Source: an uncultured Oscillospiraceae bacterium (GTDB taxonomy: Bacteria; Bacillota; Clostridia; Oscillospirales; Oscillospiraceae). Taken from it: 9,557 nt of DNA. The notes below the pieces were generated by a model. That model worked only from the letters and a program-made list of their open reading frames with translations, was not told where the DNA came from and did not search any database. A program made the translations under genes and the position numbers. The stretch spans positions 1-9,557 of the forward strand of contig CATZYY010000086.1 in the NCBI GenBank assembly GCA_958426425.1. The letters run 5' to 3'. Shown here in pieces: positions 6,272 through 9,557 of this stretch. The stretch's first letter is position 1, and each line of letters opens with the position of its first letter.

Positions 6272-7297
6272 TTATTTGGTAGGGACCTCAATGCCCTTTT
6301 CAGCGAAATACTTGGCGGCACCGGCGTGATAGGGCACGGCGGTGACGGAGGAGGCGAACTCCAGGTCCAGCTCCTTGGCCTTGTCGTGAGCCAGGGAGTC
6401 GGCATTTTCAAAGATGGCGGAGACGAAGTTATACACATCATCCTCGCTGACATCGTCCCGGGCGATGACCACGGCGCCCACGGCCACGGTGGTGGTCTCG
6501 GCAACGCCCTCATAGGTTCCCTCGGGGATCACGTACTTCTCATAGTAGGGGCACTCGGCCTTCAGGGCCTCGATGTGCTCGTCGTCCAGGCTGACCAGGT
6601 ACACGTCCTTGGCAGTAGCCAGAGAGGTCACAGCCACGGTGGGAGCGCCGGCTACCACGAAGGCGGCGTCGATCTTGCCGTCCTGCAGGGCGTCCACGCT
6701 GTTGCCGAAGTCCTGATAGGTGGCGTTGATGTCGCTCTCAGACAGGCCGTAGGCAGCCAGAACATCCAGAGCGTTGTAATACACGCCGGAGCCGGAGGCG
6801 CCGATGGACACGTTCTTGCCCTTCAGGTCCGCCACGGACTGGATGGCGGGATCGCAGGTGACGATCTGGACCTGCTCCATATACAGGGCGGCCACGGTGG
6901 AGAAGCTGGTGTCGGCCATGCCCTCGAACAGGCGCTCGCCGTTATAGGCATAGCTCATAACGTCGGACTGCACAAAGCCCAGCTGAGCGGTGTTCATGCC
7001 CATCTGCTCAATGTTGTCCTGAGAGCCATTGGAAACCACGGCAGTGACCTTGGAGCCGGTGTTGCTGGTGACATACTGGGCCAGCACGGTGCCGAAGCCA
7101 TAGTAGGTGCCCTGATCGCCGCCGGTGGTGAACTTCAGCTCCACGCCGGAGCCGGTGGAGGTGGCGGTATCGCCGGTCTCAGTGGACTCGGTGGTATCTT
7201 CAGCGGCGGTGTCGTCGGCAGCGGTGTCGCCGCCGCAGCCGGCCAGCAGAGAAGCCGTCATGAGGACGGCCAACAGCAGAGATAAATACTTCTTCAT
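6272..7297 (-). CDS. TAXI-family TRAP transporter solute receptor (lipoprotein)
   Basis: This 341-residue lipoprotein captures the solute outside the membrane and hands it to the fused permease encoded next. The signal peptide MKKYLSLLLAVLMTASLLAG ends in a lipobox (LAGC), with Cys21 as the lipidated residue. A low-complexity Asp/Thr/Glu/Ser/Ala linker (about 22-50) tethers the binding domain to the membrane. The binding domain starts at VELKFTTGGDQGTYYGFG (52-69), the position of the G-T-G-x-x-G-x-Y-Y TAXI signature. It continues with SNGSQDNIEQM (89-99), SIGASGSGVYYNALDVLAAYG (164-184) and GKIDAAFVVAGAP (207-219), all typical of the family. Length is normal for TAXI proteins. AGAGGA lies 6 nt before the ATG, and a near-consensus promoter lies upstream. 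Known TAXI ligands include glutamate and other organic acids; the ligand here is unknown. Confidence 0.95.
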   Translation of the reverse strand: MKKYLSLLLAVLMTASLLAGCGGDTAADDTAAEDTTESTETGDTATSTGSGVELKFTTGGDQGTYYGFGTVLAQYVTSNTGSKVTAVVSNGSQDNIEQMGMNTAQLGFVQSDVMSYAYNGERLFEGMADTSFSTVAALYMEQVQIVTCDPAIQSVADLKGKNVSIGASGSGVYYNALDVLAAYGLSESDINATYQDFGNSVDALQDGKIDAAFVVAGAPTVAVTSLATAKDVYLVSLDDEHIEALKAECPYYEKYVIPEGTYEGVAETTTVAVGAVVIARDDVSEDDVYNFVSAIFENADSLAHDKAKELDLEFASSVTAVPYHAGAAKYFAEKGIEVPTK

Positions 7298-7350
7298 CTT
7301 GGTTCCTCTTTCCCTTTTGTTATTTGCTGGGTCTTCTAGAATACTTGCAT

Positions 7351-7379
7351 ATCATATCCCACCCGCCGTCATTTTTCAA
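7351..7379 (-). promoter_or_regulatory. Sigma-A-type promoter for the TRAP operon
   Basis: On the minus strand, TTGAAA (7379-7374) and TATGAT (7356-7351) are separated by exactly 17 bp. The -35 box matches TTGACA at four of six positions and the -10 box matches TATAAT at five of six. Transcription should start near 7344, giving a leader of about 47 nt that includes AGAGGA before the TAXI start. A-tracts at 7372-7376, 7383-7389, 7403-7408 and 7434-7438 lie over and upstream of the -35 box, like an UP element or curved DNA. Confidence 0.75.
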
Positions 7380-7398
7380 GTCTTTTTTTCTCCATTTC

Positions 7399-7416
7399 TG
7401 ACTTTTTTGCAAGTCA
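7399..7416. promoter_or_regulatory. Operator-like inverted repeat upstream of the TRAP promoter
   Basis: TGACTT, a 6-nt A/T-rich spacer and AAGTCA make a perfect 6-bp inverted repeat about 20 bp upstream of the -35 box. A related sequence, GACTTGAAAAATGAC (7382-7368), recurs about 33 bp downstream and overlaps the -35 box. That spacing is about three helical turns, so a regulator could bind both. Symmetry and recurrence are seen; regulation is inferred. Confidence 0.35.
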
Positions 7417-7503
7417 ATGCCATCTGCAATTCATTTTTCCAAGTTCTTTGTTGAAATATGACAGATATCCTGCAAATCTCCGCCAGCAGGTGGAAAAGAC
7501 AGC

Positions 7504-7537
7504 GGGACCAGCCCCCTCTTTGAAAGGGGCCGGTCCC
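7504..7537 (-). terminator. Terminator hairpin after the pyruvate carboxylase gene
   Basis: GGGACC-a-GCCCC and GGGGC-c-GGTCCC pair as 11 base pairs with one internal mismatch around a 10-nt loop (7516-7525). The stem starts 14 nt past the pyruvate carboxylase stop codon. On the minus strand it is followed by GCTGTCTTTTCC, so the U-tract is short and displaced. It probably ends most carboxylase transcripts but may be leaky. Confidence 0.7.
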
Positions 7538-7551
7538 ATTAGCATGCCTTC

Positions 7552-9557
7552 TCAGCGGATGGTCAGCAGCAGCTGGCCGCCCTTGACGGTGTCGCCCTCC
7601 TGACACAGGATGCTCTCCACCACGCCGTCCATGCGGGCGGTGATGGCGGTCTCCATTTTCATGGCTTCGATGGTAATGAGGGTCTGGTTCTTCTCCACGG
7701 TGTCCCCCACCTTGACGCTGATCTTGCTGACAGCGCCGGGGATGGAGGCGCCCACCTGGCTCTTGTCCTCTGGGTCCGCCATGGGCACCTTCACCACGTT
7801 CTTCTGGGCTTCTTCATCCGGCACCTGGACATCCCGGCGGATGCCGTTGAGCTCGAAGCTGACGGTGCGCATACCGTCTTTGTCCACCTCACCCAGACCC
7901 AGGTACTTGATGACCAGGGTCTTGCCGTCAGCGATGTTGACCTTATTGGTCTCGCCCACGGCCAGGCCGTGGAAGAACACGTGGCTGCCCAGGCGCATGA
8001 TATAGCCGTATTCCTTCCGGTTTTTGACGAAGTCCTCCACCACCTTGGGATACAGGCAGTAGCTCAGCACCGCCCGCCAGGTGGGATCCGGGTCAAAGGA
8101 GGCCATCTCCCGCTTCTTGGCCTCGAAGTCCACCGGCGGCAGCAGCTCGCCGGGACGGCAGGTGATGGGTTCCTTGCCCTTGAGGACCACCCGCTGCAAA
8201 TCCTTGGGGAAGCCGCCGGCGGGCTGGCCCATCATGCCGGAGAAGTAGCTGACGGCGCTGTCCGGGAAGGCCAGGCCCTCGCCCTTTTCCACGATGTTCT
8301 CCGGGGTCAGGTTGTTCTGGGTCATGAAGATGGCCAGGTCGCCTACCATCTTGGAAGACGGCGTCACCTTCACGATGTCGCCCAGCATCTCGTTGACCTT
8401 GCGGTAATTCTCCTTGACCTCCATGAAGCGGCTGCCCAGGCCCAGAGACTCCACCTGGGGCTTGAGATTGGTGTACTGGCCGCCGGGAATCTCATAGCGG
8501 TAAATGTCGGCATTGTTGCAGGTCAAGCCGCCCTCGAAGGAGTCGTAGCGCTTGCGCACATCCTCCCAGTAGTCGGTCAGCAGCTGCAGCCGGTCCAGAT
8601 CCAGCCCCGTGTCCCGCTCGGTGCCCTGGAGGGCCGCCACCACGGCGTTAAGGGAGGGCTGGCTGGTCATGCCGGCCATGGAGGAGATGGCACAGTCCAC
8701 CACGTCCACGCCGGCTTCCGCCGCCAGCAGCAGCGTGGCCACCTGATTGCCGGAGGTGTCGTGGGTGTGGAGCTGGATGGGAATACCGATCTCCTGTTTC
8801 AAAGTAGAGACCAGCTTCTTGGCGGCGTAGGGCTTCAGCACACCGGACATATCCTTGATGGCCAGCATGTGGGCCCCCCGCTTCTCCAGCTCCTTGGCCA
8901 GATTCACATAGTACGTCAGAGGATATTTGTCCCGCTTGGGGTCCAGGATGTCCCCGGTATAGCAGATGGTGGCCTGGCAGATCTTATCCTGCTTGATGAC
9001 CTCGTCCATGGCCACTTCCATGCCGGGGATCCAGTTCAGGGAGTCGAACACCCGGAACACATCCACACCGGACCGGGCGGCCTCCTTGATGAACTCCCGG
9101 ATCACGTTGTCGGGGTAATTGGTATAGCCCACGGCGTTGGCGCCCCGCAGCAGCATCTGCAGCAGGAGGTTGGGGGCCTTCTCCCGGATCAGGTCCAGCC
9201 GCTCCCAGGGAGACTCGTGGAGGAACCGGTAGGCCACATCGAAGGTGGCACCGCCCCAGCACTCCAGAGAGAAGGCATCGGCAAGGATCTCGCTGGTGCC
9301 CTCCATGCCCTTGACGATATCCCGGGTGCGGACCCGGGTGGCAAGCAACGACTGGTGAGCGTCCCGGCAGGTGGTGTCGCAGATCAGCAGCTTCTTCTGC
9401 TCCAGCACCCAGTCCGCCACAGCCTTGGGGCCCTTGGCGTCCAGCATCTGTTTCAGGCCGTCGGGGCGATTGCCGGTCACCGGCGGGAAGCGGCACTCGT
9501 CGTAGAGCTTGTGCTCCTCATTCTGCTCCTTGACCACGATGTTGCCGATATACTTGA
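7552..9557 (-). CDS. pyc: Pyruvate carboxylase, C-terminal part (carboxyltransferase and biotinyl domains), cut by the window's right edge
   Basis: The frame is open to the right edge and gives about 667 visible residues. Pyruvate carboxylase makes oxaloacetate from pyruvate, bicarbonate and ATP in the cytoplasm, feeding anaplerosis. The first residues, KYIGNIVV, resemble the linker that follows the biotin-carboxylase half in full-length enzymes, so that half probably lies outside the window. Counting from the GTG at 9537, the carboxyltransferase domain shows LICDTTCRDAHQSLLATRVR (51-70, metal-binding Asp54), the lysine in AIKDMSG (Lys228, normally carbamylated) and metal ligands His257 and His259 in LHTHDTSGN. 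A central PC-type domain follows, then a biotinyl domain with EAMKMET, where Lys627 carries biotin 34 residues from the end. OadA or PycB is the alternative but is less likely given the N-terminal linker. The GTG is not the true start. Confidence 0.95.
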   Translation of the reverse strand, partial: KYIGNIVVKEQNEEHKLYDECRFPPVTGNRPDGLKQMLDAKGPKAVADWVLEQKKLLICDTTCRDAHQSLLATRVRTRDIVKGMEGTSEILADAFSLECWGGATFDVAYRFLHESPWERLDLIREKAPNLLLQMLLRGANAVGYTNYPDNVIREFIKEAARSGVDVFRVFDSLNWIPGMEVAMDEVIKQDKICQATICYTGDILDPKRDKYPLTYYVNLAKELEKRGAHMLAIKDMSGVLKPYAAKKLVSTLKQEIGIPIQLHTHDTSGNQVATLLLAAEAGVDVVDCAISSMAGMTSQPSLNAVVAALQGTERDTGLDLDRLQLLTDYWEDVRKRYDSFEGGLTCNNADIYRYEIPGGQYTNLKPQVESLGLGSRFMEVKENYRKVNEMLGDIVKVTPSSKMVGDLAIFMTQNNLTPENIVEKGEGLAFPDSAVSYFSGMMGQPAGGFPKDLQRVVLKGKEPITCRPGELLPPVDFEAKKREMASFDPDPTWRAVLSYCLYPKVVEDFVKNRKEYGYIMRLGSHVFFHGLAVGETNKVNIADGKTLVIKYLGLGEVDKDGMRTVSFELNGIRRDVQVPDEEAQKNVVKVPMADPEDKSQVGASIPGAVSKISVKVGDTVEKNQTLITIEAMKMETAITARMDGVVESILCQEGDTVKGGQLLLTIR

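Noticed and set aside
6326..7285. A 319-codon plus-strand frame opposite the TAXI receptor
   Set aside because: It is antisense to a clear TAXI lipoprotein gene, with a low-complexity Gly/His/Val composition and no family resemblance.
7393..7416. TTGACT near 7416 as the -35 box of the TRAP promoter
   Set aside because: At 16-18 bp spacing there is no acceptable -10 sequence, whereas TTGAAA and TATGAT with a 17-bp spacer lie just downstream.
7552..9537. A stand-alone oxaloacetate decarboxylase alpha subunit or PycB starting at GTG 9537
   Set aside because: The frame continues to the window edge with the KYIGNIVV linker. About 50 residues precede the DTTCRDAHQS motif, as in full-length pyruvate carboxylase, whereas OadA and PycB begin close to that motif.

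Overview
The window is GC-rich and every gene I can support lies on the minus strand. It looks like a chromosomal piece of a Gram-positive, high-GC Clostridia-type gut anaerobe, possibly Oscillospiraceae (inference). The reasons are a TAXI-type TRAP transporter with a lipoprotein receptor, a MacAB-like ABC exporter split into adaptor, ATPase and permease as in Firmicutes, an S-layer-homology (SLH) protein, and clean -35/-10 and AGGAGG-type signals.

Read in the direction of transcription (right to left) there are three transcription units. (1) At 9557-7552 is the C-terminal part of a pyruvate carboxylase: carboxyltransferase, central domain and biotinyl domain. Its biotin-carboxylase half lies beyond the right edge. 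A hairpin terminator at 7504-7537 follows the stop. (2) At 7297-4087 is a two-gene TRAP transporter operon: a TAXI lipoprotein receptor, then a fused DctQM permease. It has a near-consensus promoter (7351-7379) preceded by A-tracts and a palindrome, and ends in a textbook rho-independent terminator (4034-4068). The 136-nt gap between receptor and permease carries a 19-bp hairpin without a U-tract, a second 8-bp inverted repeat, and a GC stem over the permease ribosome-binding site. Together these suggest a device for making more receptor than permease. (3) At 3845 to beyond the left edge is a tightly packed ABC exporter operon: a large HlyD/MacA-like adaptor, a MacB/LolD-type ATPase, a MacB/FtsX-type permease, and the first 59 codons of a secreted SLH protein. 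Junctions are TGATG, ATGA and a 12-nt gap, so translation is probably coupled. A 7-7-7 palindrome over the likely promoter, next to a perfect 12-bp palindrome, suggests control by an unseen repressor.

Functionally, unit 2 is a sodium- or proton-driven importer for an anionic organic solute and sits beside an anaplerotic enzyme. Unit 3 is a YknXYZ/MacAB-like export or envelope-stress machine co-expressed with a cell-wall-bound protein. The most unusual items are the internally duplicated adaptor, the link between SLH protein and exporter, and the layered RNA structure between receptor and permease. I see no mobile elements, CRISPR arrays, tRNA or rRNA. No gap without a gene exceeds 300 bases.
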